From G051903925 sp051903925 (lineage in GTDB: Bacteria; Pseudomonadota; Alphaproteobacteria; Zavarziniales; Zavarziniaceae): DNA of 64,000 bases. Positions 18,044 through 25,593 of this stretch are shown here, one piece after another (positions within the stretch are counted from its first letter, which is position 1; each line of letters starts with the position of its first letter). A model generated the notes under the pieces. That model worked only from the letters and a program-made list of their open reading frames with translations. It was not told where the DNA came from and did no database searches. The position numbers and the translations under genes are program-made. The stretch lies in assembly GCF_051903925.1 (NCBI RefSeq), contig NZ_CP173678.1:1364001-1428000 (forward strand), given 5' to 3'.

Positions 18044-18472
18044 CTACCGGTTCGTGAGGTAGTTGCGCGTGCCGCGCTCGATGGCCTCGAGCAGGCCGGG
18101 GCTGGCCCGCACGGGCGCAGGCGCGAAGGCCTGGCGAATGGCGGCGACGCAGTGCTCTTCGTCGATGCTGACGAAGGAGGCGAAGGCGCGATCGAACGCC
18201 TCGCGCTTTCCGTCAGTGTACTGCGCCAGCGCCATGCGCATCAGGTGGTGCGGCTCCACCCCCAGCGCGCGGGCAAGGGCCTCAACGCGTTCGAGCGGTA
18301 CCTTCTGCTCGCCGAACTTGATCATCGACAGGACGTTTTCGGCGGTGAAACCTGCGGCGACAGCGATTTCCCGCTGCGTGGTCGGTGCCATCGCGTCAAT
18401 ACGGTCCCTCAGGAACTGTGCGGCCTCGGTGTCGTGGAAACGACCAAAGCGACGGCTCTTCTTGGCTGACAT
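18044..18472 (-). CDS. XRE-type helix-turn-helix regulator
   Basis: The 142-residue protein has a helix-turn-helix at about residues 32-75, read from TQREIAVAAGFTAENVLSMI to the following VPLERVEALARALGVEPHHL, as in phage and plasmid repressors. The C-terminal half has no recognised domain. The chosen ATG is at 18472; a TTG two codons upstream would overlap the palindrome described next. It is transcribed in the same direction as the ASCH/HUH pair and may control it and itself. Confidence 0.75.
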   Translation of the reverse strand: MSAKKSRRFGRFHDTEAAQFLRDRIDAMAPTTQREIAVAAGFTAENVLSMIKFGEQKVPLERVEALARALGVEPHHLMRMALAQYTDGKREAFDRAFASFVSIDEEHCVAAIRQAFAPAPVRASPGLLEAIERGTRNYLTNR

Positions 18473-18475
18473 GCT

Positions 18476-18507
18476 CAATACTCAAGTTGCTATCGACTTA
18501 AGTATTG
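18476..18507. promoter_or_regulatory. Palindromic operator upstream of the XRE regulator
   Basis: CAATACTCAAG (18476-18486) and CTTAAGTATTG (18497-18507) are inverted copies that differ at one base pair, with a 10-bp spacer. The centres of the half-sites are two helical turns apart. The site lies directly before the regulator's start, so autorepression is the simple reading. Confidence 0.6.
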
Positions 18508-18529
18508 TAGCAAGCAGACAGCATAGAGA

Positions 18530-18862
18530 TCACACCCGGGAGTCGATTTTCATGTAGGACAACAAGATCTGTTCTGTTCTGATCGCTCTGCTGCGGTCCC
18601 GTCGATCGAAGTGACTCTTGTTCAGAAGAACCGTGCCGGTTCGTGTGAGCGCTTCAACCAGGTCATGCTCATGCTGCAGGGCCTCGGCCTCGGTCTGTGC
18701 GGTCGCCAGCACGACATGACGCAGGTTGGGGATGCCGCGGAGCCGACTGCGCCAAGCGTAGACCCGCTGGCGCAGATTGCGGGTCATGCCGACGTAGAAG
18801 ACCGCATCGTCGGGTCCGATCAGGCCGTAGATCGTGAAAGGTTGGGAGCCGCTGGTAAGCAT
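18530..18862 (-). CDS. GIY-YIG nuclease-like protein
   Basis: The product is 110 residues long. The signature is complete: FTIYGLIGPDDAVFYVGMT with IYGL as the first motif and YVG as the second, followed by the arginine helix TRNLRQRVYAWRSRL and the acidic EALQHEHDLVEAL. The family contains homing nucleases, UvrC-like proteins and many stand-alone enzymes of unknown role. It is not similar in sequence to the GIY-YIG protein in the cas operon. It is upstream of, and co-directional with, the XRE gene and close to the tRNA-Ser gene that ends this accessory stretch. Confidence 0.75.
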   Translation of the reverse strand: MLTSGSQPFTIYGLIGPDDAVFYVGMTRNLRQRVYAWRSRLRGIPNLRHVVLATAQTEAEALQHEHDLVEALTRTGTVLLNKSHFDRRDRSRAIRTEQILLSYMKIDSRV

Positions 18863-19120
18863 AAGAGGTCATGCCACTCTGCGCTGGAGCGCTTCAAGGC
18901 CCTTCGGTGTGCCGGGGCCATCGCAGCGGACGCAGCGTGCAACATGAAGCACTGGTTAGAGCCGCGGCTGTAAGACCGATCCGCAAAAGCCACGGTCGCC
19001 ATCGAGCGTGCCGCCTTGTGGATAAGTGGGGCGCGCTGTTCCAGTGGGTGTCCAGCAAATGTTCCAAGGATGCACTCTTCACAAGAGCTAAGACCTTGAA
19101 AGCACAGTGCAAAGAGGGAG

Positions 19121-19210
<90 letters not shown>

Positions 19211-19392
19211 GCACGAAAGAGACCCGGTCTGGGGAGGCGCGAACCTACAGAAACGGATGCGGCTGCGCAACCGTTCTGATACGCAGACCCTGTGCAGTCT
19301 GCGGCGGGCTGTGTGGGCCGCCGGATGGGGTGTCGGCCGCGTGATGCCAGGAGCGCCGATACCGAGACAGGGCTGCGGGAAACAGAGTCACG

Positions 19393-19420
19393 TTGACAGC
19401 GCGGTGCGCCCGGCTATAGT
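19393..19420 (+). promoter_or_regulatory. Sigma-70-type promoter of rplU-rpmA
   Basis: A perfect -35 TTGACA (19393-19398) is followed after 16 bp by TATAGT (19415-19420). The start of rplU lies about 105 bp downstream, leaving a leader of roughly 100 nt. The remaining 316-bp gap between tRNA-Ser and rplU shows no gene. Confidence 0.75.
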
Positions 19421-19526
19421 CCCGGCCTTCGGGTTTGGCCGCGCCCTTTTGCGCGGGCACTTCTTCTATGGTCGGGCGGCGCCGGGAACCCCGGGAGGCC
19501 GACGGCATCAAGTTCGGACGGGCAAC

Positions 19527-19853
19527 ATGTTCGCGGTCATCAAGAGCGGCGGCAAGCAGTATCGGGTGGCACCCGGCGACGTGATCGAGGTCGAGAAGCT
19601 GGAGGCCGATGCCGGCACCGCGATCGCCATCGACCAGGTCCTGATGGTGGGCGACGGCGCGCAGGTTGCGATGGGTGCGCCGACCGTCGAGGGCGCCGTG
19701 GTCCAGGCCGAGGTCGTGGCCCAGATGCGCGCCGACAAGATCATCGTCTTCAAGAAGAAGCGCCGGCAGAACTATCGCCGGAAGAACGGCCACCGCCAGC
19801 ACCTGACCCGCCTCAAGATCACGGGGATCGAGGCGGCGGGCTTCGCCGGCTGA
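19527..19853 (+). CDS. rplU: 50S ribosomal protein L21
   Basis: L21 binds 23S rRNA in the large subunit. The 108-residue product starts MFAVIKSGGKQYRVAPGDVI and has the basic segment VFKKKRRQNYRRKNGHRQHL, both characteristic. An in-frame extension upstream crosses the promoter and the tRNA and is not coding. It is followed after 32 bp by rpmA, the invariant partner gene. Confidence 0.97.
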   Translation: MFAVIKSGGKQYRVAPGDVIEVEKLEADAGTAIAIDQVLMVGDGAQVAMGAPTVEGAVVQAEVVAQMRADKIIVFKKKRRQNYRRKNGHRQHLTRLKITGIEAAGFAG

Positions 19854-19885
19854 CGCGGCTACAGCAGAATTCAAGGACCTGAGAC

Positions 19886-20185
19886 ATGGCACATAAGAAG
19901 GCAGGCGGCTCGTCCCGGAACGGCCGCGATTCCGCCGGTCGCCGCCTGGGCGTGAAGCGCTTCGGCGATCAGCTCGTGATCCCCGGCAACATCCTGGTCC
20001 GCCAGCGCGGCACCAAGGTGCATGCCGGCGCCAATGTCGGCATGGGCCGTGACCACACGCTGTTTGCGCTGGTCGAGGGCCGGGTGAAGTTCGCGACCGG
20101 CTTCCGCGGCCGGACCTTCATCTCTGTCGTGCCGGCGAACGACGATGCCGATGTGCCGCCGCCGGCGGCGGTCGCGGCCGAGTAG
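19886..20185 (+). CDS. rpmA: 50S ribosomal protein L27
   Basis: L27 reaches the peptidyl-transferase centre with its N-terminal tail. The product starts MAHKKAGGSSRNGRDSAGRR and contains QRGTKVHAGANVGMGRDHTL. With 99 residues it is longer than the usual 84-90 because of a C-terminal tail rich in Asp, Pro and Ala. No N-terminal cleavage extension is present. Confidence 0.97.
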   Translation: MAHKKAGGSSRNGRDSAGRRLGVKRFGDQLVIPGNILVRQRGTKVHAGANVGMGRDHTLFALVEGRVKFATGFRGRTFISVVPANDDADVPPPAAVAAE

Positions 20186-20220
20186 CGCCAGGGCCCGACA
20201 GGGCACGAGACACCCCTAGA

Positions 20221-20307
20221 GACGGGCGCCTCTGCCGCGGGGCGCCCGTCCAGACCCACCGCCGATCCGGCGGTGGCCATGGGCGCCGGACCCGGCAGCG
20301 GCCCATG
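20221..20307. repeat. Three consecutive perfect hairpins between rpmA and obg
   Basis: Three inverted repeats follow one another: GACGGGCGCC / GGCGCCCGTC (20221-20250), CCACCGCC / GGCGGTGG (20256-20276), and CATGGGC / GCCCATG (20278-20307). All arms are perfect. The last one ends 15 bp before the chosen obg start. They could attenuate transcription from the ribosomal genes into obg or act as processing sites; none has a T-run on the plus strand. Confidence 0.6.
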
Positions 20308-20321
20308 TGAGTGACGCGGTC

Positions 20322-21380
20322 ATGAAGTTCCTCGACCAGGCCAAGATCTTTGTCCGCAGCGGTTCCGGCGGTGCCGGTGCCGTCAGCTTCCGCCGCGAGA
20401 AATTCGTCGAGTTCGGCGGCCCCGACGGGGGCGACGGCGGCAAGGGCGGCGACGTCATCGCCGAATGCGTCGACGGACTGAACACCCTGATCGACTATCG
20501 CTACCAGCAGCATTTCAAGGCCGGCACCGGCGTTCACGGCTCTGGCCGCAACCGCACGGGGGCCGGCGGCGCCGACATCGTGCTGCGCGTGCCGGTCGGG
20601 ACCCAGATCCTGGATGGCGAGGCCGAGGCGGACGAGGCCGAGGTCCTCTTCGACCTGACCGCGGTCGGGCAGCGCGTGACGATCGCGCGCGGCGGCAATG
20701 GCGGCTTCGGCAATGCCCATTTCAAGGGGCCGACGAACCAGGCGCCGCGCTATGCCAATCCGGGGCAGGAGGGCACCGAACTGTGGCTGTGGCTGCGGCT
20801 GAAGCTGATCGCCGATGCCGGCCTGATCGGTCTGCCCAATGCGGGCAAGTCGACCTTCCTGGCGGCGACCAGTGCCGCCAAGCCCAAGATTGCCGACTAT
20901 CCCTTCACCACCCTGGCGCCGCAGCTGGGCGTGGTTGCCGTCGACGGGCGGGAGTTCGTGCTGGCCGACCTGCCCGGCCTGATCGAGGGCGCGCATGCCG
21001 GCGTCGGCCTGGGCGACCGCTTCCTGGGCCATGCCGAGCGCACCTCGGTCCTGCTGCACCTGATCGACGGGACGCAGGACGACGTGCAGGCAGCCTATCG
21101 CACCATCCGGCGCGAGGTGCGCGCCTATGGCCACGGCCTAGAGACCAAGCCCGAGGTGATCGGCCTCAACAAGTGCGATGCGCTGAGCGAGGAGGAGATC
21201 GCGGACAAGCGCGCGGCCCTGGCCCGCAGCGCGCGGCGCAAGCGGAGCGACATCATGGTCCTGGCGGGCGCCACGCGGCAGGGCACCGAGGCAGTGCTGC
21301 GCCGGCTGCGCGAGTTCCTGGACGACGGGCGCGCCGCCGCCGCGGCGGAGGCCGTGCCCGCCGACGCATGGCGGCCCTGA
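20322..21380 (+). CDS. obg: Obg/CgtA ribosome-associated GTPase
   Basis: Obg is an essential GTPase in 50S assembly and stress signalling. The protein (352 residues) has the glycine-rich Obg fold first (GGPDGGDGGKGGDV, GNGGFGNAHFKGPTNQAPR). The G domain follows, with G1 GLPNAGKST (about residue 166), G3 DLPGLIEGA and G4 NKCD. The ATG chosen gives the family start MKFLDQAKIFVRSG. A GTG five codons upstream (20307) is in frame and possible. The stop overlaps the proB start. Confidence 0.96.
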   Translation: MKFLDQAKIFVRSGSGGAGAVSFRREKFVEFGGPDGGDGGKGGDVIAECVDGLNTLIDYRYQQHFKAGTGVHGSGRNRTGAGGADIVLRVPVGTQILDGEAEADEAEVLFDLTAVGQRVTIARGGNGGFGNAHFKGPTNQAPRYANPGQEGTELWLWLRLKLIADAGLIGLPNAGKSTFLAATSAAKPKIADYPFTTLAPQLGVVAVDGREFVLADLPGLIEGAHAGVGLGDRFLGHAERTSVLLHLIDGTQDDVQAAYRTIRREVRAYGHGLETKPEVIGLNKCDALSEEEIADKRAALARSARRKRSDIMVLAGATRQGTEAVLRRLREFLDDGRAAAAAEAVPADAWRP

Positions 21381-22531
21381 TGGCGGCCCTTCCCATGATC
21401 GCGGCCGAGCCCAATCCCAGCGATCGGCTGAAGGCTGCGGCCCGCGTGGTGCTGAAGATTGGTTCGGCTTTGCTGGTCGACCAGGGGACGGGCCAGTTGC
21501 GGACCGCGTGGCTGGCCGCCCTGGCACAGGACATCGCGCTGCTGCGCGAGCGGGGCCAGGAGGTGGTCGTCGTCTCCAGCGGGGCGATCGCCCTGGGGCG
21601 GCGGCAGCTGGGCCTGGCCCCTGGCGTGCTGGAGCTGGAACAGAGCCAGGCGGCGGCAGCGGTCGGGCAGATCCGCCTGGCCCATGCCTGGCAGCAGGCG
21701 CTGGCAGCCCACGGCTTCACCGTGGCGCAGGTCCTGCTGACCTTGGGCGATACCGAGCAGCGGCGGCGCTATCTCAATGGCCGCAACACGCTGGGCACCC
21801 TGCTGAAGCTGGGCGCCGTGCCGGTCATCAACGAGAACGACACGGTGGCCACCACCGAGATCCGCTATGGCGACAATGACCGCCTGGCAGCCCGCGTGGC
21901 CGAGATGGCGAGTGCCGACTGCCTGGTCCTTTTGTCGGACGTGGACGGCCTCTACACCGCCGACCCCACGAAGAACCCGGATGCCCGGCGCCTGGAGACG
22001 GTCACCGGGATAACGCCGGAGATCGAGGCCATGGCCGGCCTGCCGTCCAGTGCGGTCGGCTCTGGCGGCATGATCACCAAGATTGCGGCCGCGCGCATAG
22101 CACTTGGCGCCGGTTGCACGATGGCGATTGCCAGCGGCCGGGTCGAGCATCCCTTGCGCGCGATCGAGGCGGGGGCGGGCTGTACCTGGTTCCTGCCCGC
22201 GCGCAGTCCGCGCCAGGCGCGCAAGCTGTGGATCGGCGGCACGCTGGTCGCCAAGGGCACGCTGTTCGTGGACGACGGGGCCGCCCGGGCGCTGGCCGGC
22301 GGGCGCAGCCTGCTGCCCGCGGGGGTCACGCGGGTCGAGGGGACCTTCGACCGCGGCGATGCGGTCGTGGTCCGGGCGGCCGATGGACGCGTCCTGGGTC
22401 GTGGCCTGATTGCCTATGGGGATGAGGATGCGCGGGCGATTGCCGGCCATCGCAGCGGCGAGATCGAGGCCCTGCTGGGCTTTCGCGGGCGGGACGAGAT
22501 GATCCACCGCGACGACCTGGCACTGGACTGA
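21380..22531 (+). CDS. proB: Glutamate 5-kinase
   Basis: ProB makes gamma-glutamyl phosphate, the first step of proline synthesis. The kinase domain shows VVLKIGSALLVD, VVSSGAIALGRRQLG, NENDTVATTEIRYGDND and LLSDVDGLYTADP. A C-terminal PUA domain occupies about the last 90 residues. The chosen ATG overlaps the obg stop (TGATG) and gives 383 residues. ATGs 4 codons upstream and 5 codons downstream are also in frame. proA follows after 14 bp. Confidence 0.95.
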   Translation: MAALPMIAAEPNPSDRLKAAARVVLKIGSALLVDQGTGQLRTAWLAALAQDIALLRERGQEVVVVSSGAIALGRRQLGLAPGVLELEQSQAAAAVGQIRLAHAWQQALAAHGFTVAQVLLTLGDTEQRRRYLNGRNTLGTLLKLGAVPVINENDTVATTEIRYGDNDRLAARVAEMASADCLVLLSDVDGLYTADPTKNPDARRLETVTGITPEIEAMAGLPSSAVGSGGMITKIAAARIALGAGCTMAIASGRVEHPLRAIEAGAGCTWFLPARSPRQARKLWIGGTLVAKGTLFVDDGAARALAGGRSLLPAGVTRVEGTFDRGDAVVVRAADGRVLGRGLIAYGDEDARAIAGHRSGEIEALLGFRGRDEMIHRDDLALD

Positions 22532-22545
22532 AGGGGAGGGAGGCC

Positions 22546-23826
22546 ATGAGCCTGGCGGAAGACCGGCACACCCGGAACGACCTGGACGCCCTTCTGGCGC
22601 AGATCGGGCAGCACGCGAAGGCGGCCGCCGCGATCATCGCGCGCAGCACGCGGGCGCAGCGCGACCAGGCCCTGCGTGCGGCGGCGGCGGCGATCCGCGC
22701 CGACGAACGGGCCCTGCTGGCGGCGAATGCCGCGGACCTGGCGGCGGCGCGCGACCTGTCGCCCGCGATGCAGGATCGCCTGGTCCTCAATGCCAGCCGG
22801 ATCGAGGCGATGGCGGCGGGGCTGGAGGTCGTGGCCGACCTGCCCGATCCGCTGGGCCGGACGCTGGACCATTGGCAGCGGCCGAACGGCCTGGACTTCA
22901 CGCGCGTGGCCGTGCCGCTGGGCGTGATCGGCATCATCTACGAGAGCCGGCCGAACGTGACGGCCGATGCGGGCGCCCTGTGCCTGAAGTCGGGCAATGC
23001 CTGCGTGCTGCGCGGCGGCTCTGAAAGCCTCAATTCCTCGCGCGCCATTGCCGCCTGCCTGGCACGGGGCCTGCGCGAGGCGGGCCTGCCGGAAGCGGCG
23101 ATCCAGCTGATCCCGGTGGCCGACCGCGCCGCCGTGGGCTGGATGCTGAAGGCGGCCGACGTGTTCGACGTGATCGTGCCGCGGGGCGGCAAGTCCCTGG
23201 TCGCGCGCGTCCAGGCGGAAGCGCGCGTGCCCGTGCTGGCCCACCTGGACGGCAATTGCCATGTCTATGTGGACCGGGCCGCCGATCCCGAGATGGCGCG
23301 GACCATCGTGCTGAACGCCAAGCTGCGCCGGACGGGCGTGTGCGGGGCGGCGGAGACTCTGCTGGTCGACCGGGCGGCGGCCCCCGCGATGCTGAAGCCG
23401 CTGGTGACTGCACTGCTGGACCAGGGCTGCGCCGTGCGCGGCGATGCCACGACGCAAGGCGTGGACGCGCGGGTGACGGCGGCCAGCCCCGAGGACTGGG
23501 ATACCGAGTACCTGGACGCGATCATGGCGGTGCGCGTGGTCGATGGCGTGGACGAGGCGGTCGCCCATGTGAACCGCCATGGCAGCCACCATACGGATGC
23601 GATCGTGACCAGCGACGCGAAGGCGGCCGAGGCGTTCCTGAACGGCGTCGACTCGGCGATCGTGCTGCACAACGCCTCCACCCAGTTCGCGGATGGGGGC
23701 GAGTTCGGTTTCGGGGCGGAGATCGGCATCTCCACCGGCCGCCTCCACGCCCGGGGCCCCGTGGGCCTGGAGCAGCTGACCACCTTCAAGTACGTGGTGC
23801 GCGGCAACGGCACCGTCCGGCCCTAG
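22546..23826 (+). CDS. proA: Gamma-glutamyl phosphate reductase
   Basis: ProA reduces gamma-glutamyl phosphate to glutamate semialdehyde. The 426-residue product is an aldehyde dehydrogenase-fold enzyme with PLGVIGIIYESRPNVTADAG, LKSGNACVLRGGSE and the catalytic cysteine in RRTGVCGAAETLLVD. The end is FGAEIGISTGRLHARGPVGL. GGGGAGGGAGGCC precedes the ATG. It works directly with ProB, encoded upstream. Confidence 0.97.
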   Translation: MSLAEDRHTRNDLDALLAQIGQHAKAAAAIIARSTRAQRDQALRAAAAAIRADERALLAANAADLAAARDLSPAMQDRLVLNASRIEAMAAGLEVVADLPDPLGRTLDHWQRPNGLDFTRVAVPLGVIGIIYESRPNVTADAGALCLKSGNACVLRGGSESLNSSRAIAACLARGLREAGLPEAAIQLIPVADRAAVGWMLKAADVFDVIVPRGGKSLVARVQAEARVPVLAHLDGNCHVYVDRAADPEMARTIVLNAKLRRTGVCGAAETLLVDRAAAPAMLKPLVTALLDQGCAVRGDATTQGVDARVTAASPEDWDTEYLDAIMAVRVVDGVDEAVAHVNRHGSHHTDAIVTSDAKAAEAFLNGVDSAIVLHNASTQFADGGEFGFGAEIGISTGRLHARGPVGLEQLTTFKYVVRGNGTVRP

Positions 23827-23855
23827 CCCTTGGTCAGGCCCTGCCAACAGACCCG

Positions 23856-23963
23856 ACCTCATCCTGAGGAGCCGGCGCAGCCGGCGCCTCGAAGGATGGG
23901 CGGCCGGCGCGCCCCTGGCCGATCCTTCGAGGCTACGCTTCGCTCCGCACCTCAGGATGAGGT
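23856..23963. repeat. Alphaproteobacterial palindromic intergenic element
   Basis: The ends ACCTCATCCTGAG and CTCAGGATGAGGT are inverted copies, and inner arms CTCGAAGGAT and ATCCTTCGAG are also inverted. Elements with these words are scattered through intergenic regions of many alphaproteobacteria. Here it sits between proA and nadD. Confidence 0.8.
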
Positions 23964-23984
23964 GGGATTCTGGGATCAGGGTCG

Positions 23985-24593
23985 ATGACCCGGCTCCATT
24001 CGGGCTTGCGGATCGGGCTCTATGGCGGGTCGTTCAATCCGGCCCATGCCGCACACCGCCACCTGGCGGTGACTGCGATGGCGCGCCTGGGCCTGGACCA
24101 GGTGTGGTTCCTGGTCTCGCCCCAGAACCCGCTGAAGCCGGCGCGCGGCATGGCGAGCTTTGCCGAACGCTTCGCCTCTGTCAGCCATGTGATGCGCGGC
24201 GATCCGCGGCTGCGCGCCTGCGATTTCGAGCAGCGTCGCGGCCTGCAATTTACCCGCGACACGGTGAAGGCGATCACGGCGGCCCATCGCGGCACCCATT
24301 TCGTGCTGCTGATGGGAGCCGACAACCTGGGGCAATTGCCGCGCTGGGCCGGCTGGCAGCAGATCTTCGCGACCCTGCCGATTGCCGTGTTCGCCAGGCC
24401 TTCCTATTCTCTAAGGGCATTGTCCGGCAAGGCTGCCCGCCGCTACGCCGCACGGCGCGTGCCGGAGGTCCGCGCGCGCATGCTGGCGACGGCGACACCG
24501 CCGGCCTGGACATTCGTCCGCATGAAGCTCAGCAGCCTTTCGGCGACGGCCATTCGCGAGGCCCGCGCCCGCAAACCGGAGGAAACAACCTGA
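23985..24593 (+). CDS. nadD: Nicotinate-nucleotide adenylyltransferase
   Basis: NadD joins nicotinate mononucleotide and ATP on the way to NAD. The 202-residue product has the nucleotidyltransferase motif LYGGSFNPAHAAHRHLA near the N-terminus, LVSPQNPLKP, the substrate segment LLMGADNLGQLPRW and the C-terminal SATAIR in place of the common SSTxIR. It overlaps the rsfS reading frame by four bases. Confidence 0.94.
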   Translation: MTRLHSGLRIGLYGGSFNPAHAAHRHLAVTAMARLGLDQVWFLVSPQNPLKPARGMASFAERFASVSHVMRGDPRLRACDFEQRRGLQFTRDTVKAITAAHRGTHFVLLMGADNLGQLPRWAGWQQIFATLPIAVFARPSYSLRALSGKAARRYAARRVPEVRARMLATATPPAWTFVRMKLSSLSATAIREARARKPEETT

Positions 24594-25012
24594 CCCAGAC
24601 CAACCCATCCCCGTCCAGCGCGTTGGAGGCGACGCCGTCGGCCGCTGCTGCCGCCAATCCGGCGCAGGCGCTGCTGGACCTGATCGCCCATTCGCTGGAC
24701 GAGGACAAGGCGGAGGACATCGTGGTCATCGACCTGGTGGGCAAGACCTCGATCGCCGATGCCATGGTCATTGCCAGCGGCCGCTCGGCCCGGCAGGTCA
24801 GCGCCATCGCCGACCACCTGGTCGAGCGGGTGGAGGCGTCCGGCCACGGCCATTGCAAGGTCGAGGGCCGGACCCATGGCGACTGGGTCCTGATCGATGC
24901 GGGCGACGTCATCATCCACCTGTTCCGGCCCGAGGTGCGCAGCTTCTACAACCTGGAGAAGATGTGGACCGACGACCTGACCGCTCCCCCGGTCGCAAAG
25001 GTTGCACTCTGA
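24590..25012 (+). CDS. rsfS: Ribosome silencing factor RsfS
   Basis: RsfS binds L14 and prevents subunit joining when nutrients are low. The product has the family core DKAEDIVVIDLVGKTSIADA, MVIASGRSARQVSAIADHL and GDWVLIDAGDVIIHLFRPEV, with a 30-residue leading segment. No ATG or GTG fits. The best start is CTG at 24590, which overlaps the nadD stop and lies 7 bp after GGAGG (24578-24582). TTG at 24623 is the alternative. The gene pairing nadD-rsfS-rlmH is conserved. Confidence 0.9.
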   Translation: MTQTNPSPSSALEATPSAAAAANPAQALLDLIAHSLDEDKAEDIVVIDLVGKTSIADAMVIASGRSARQVSAIADHLVERVEASGHGHCKVEGRTHGDWVLIDAGDVIIHLFRPEVRSFYNLEKMWTDDLTAPPVAKVAL

Positions 25013-25025
25013 CCCTCAGCTGACA

Positions 25026-25110
25026 CGCTCATCCCCGCGAAGGCGGGGATCCAGAGCCACGAGTGCTGGCCCATTCAGCACCTGGATCCCCGCCTTCGCG
25101 GGGATGAGCG
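25026..25110. repeat. Palindromic intergenic element with 29-bp arms
   Basis: CGCTCATCCCCGCGAAGG (left arm from 25026) and CCTTCGCGGGGATGAGCG (right arm to 25110) are the outer parts of perfect inverted arms separated by 27 bp. This is a common proteobacterial intergenic palindrome and could end transcription between rsfS and rlmH. Confidence 0.8.
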
Positions 25111-25125
25111 GTTTGAAAGTCTTTG

Positions 25126-25581
25126 ATGAAACTGCTGGTGGTGGCGGTGGGCAAGGCGCGGCGGGGGGCGGAGCAGGCGCTCCATGACGACTATGCCCGG
25201 CGCCTCGCCTGGCCGCTGCGCCTGGTCGAACTGCCGGACGCTCGCGCCCCCACGAGCGACGAGCGCAAGCGCAAGGAGGGGCGCGCCATCCTGGACGCCG
25301 TCGGCACCACGACGCTGGTCGCCCTCGATCCCCGCGGCACCGCCCTGTCGAGCGAGGCGCTGGCGGAGCGTATCGGCCGCTGGCGGGACGAGGGCACGGG
25401 CGAACTGGCCTTCGTCATCGGCGGACCGGATGGCCTGGACGAGGCGGTGCGCAGCAAGGCGGCCCTGACCCTGTCGTTCGGGCCGGCGACGTGGCCCCAT
25501 CTTCTGGTCCGCGCCATGCTGGCGGAACAGCTCTACCGGGCCCAGACGATCCTGTCGGGCCATCCCTATCACCGTGCCTAG
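25126..25581 (+). CDS. rlmH: 23S rRNA pseudouridine-1915 N3-methyltransferase RlmH
   Basis: RlmH is a SPOUT-fold methyltransferase acting on helix 69 of 23S rRNA in the 70S ribosome. The 151-residue product starts MKLLVVAVGKARRG. It contains LVALDPRGTALSSEALAE, the knot loop FVIGGPDGLDEAV and the C-terminus AEQLYRAQTILSGHPYHRA. TTG one codon upstream is possible, but the ATG is preferred. Confidence 0.96.
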   Translation: MKLLVVAVGKARRGAEQALHDDYARRLAWPLRLVELPDARAPTSDERKRKEGRAILDAVGTTTLVALDPRGTALSSEALAERIGRWRDEGTGELAFVIGGPDGLDEAVRSKAALTLSFGPATWPHLLVRAMLAEQLYRAQTILSGHPYHRA

Positions 25582-25593
25582 GACCCCTTGCCC

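Noticed and set aside
19017..19025. A perfect DnaA box (TGTGGATAA) near tRNA-Ser.
   Set aside because: It is a single site without an AT-rich unwinding region or further boxes, so no origin is claimed.
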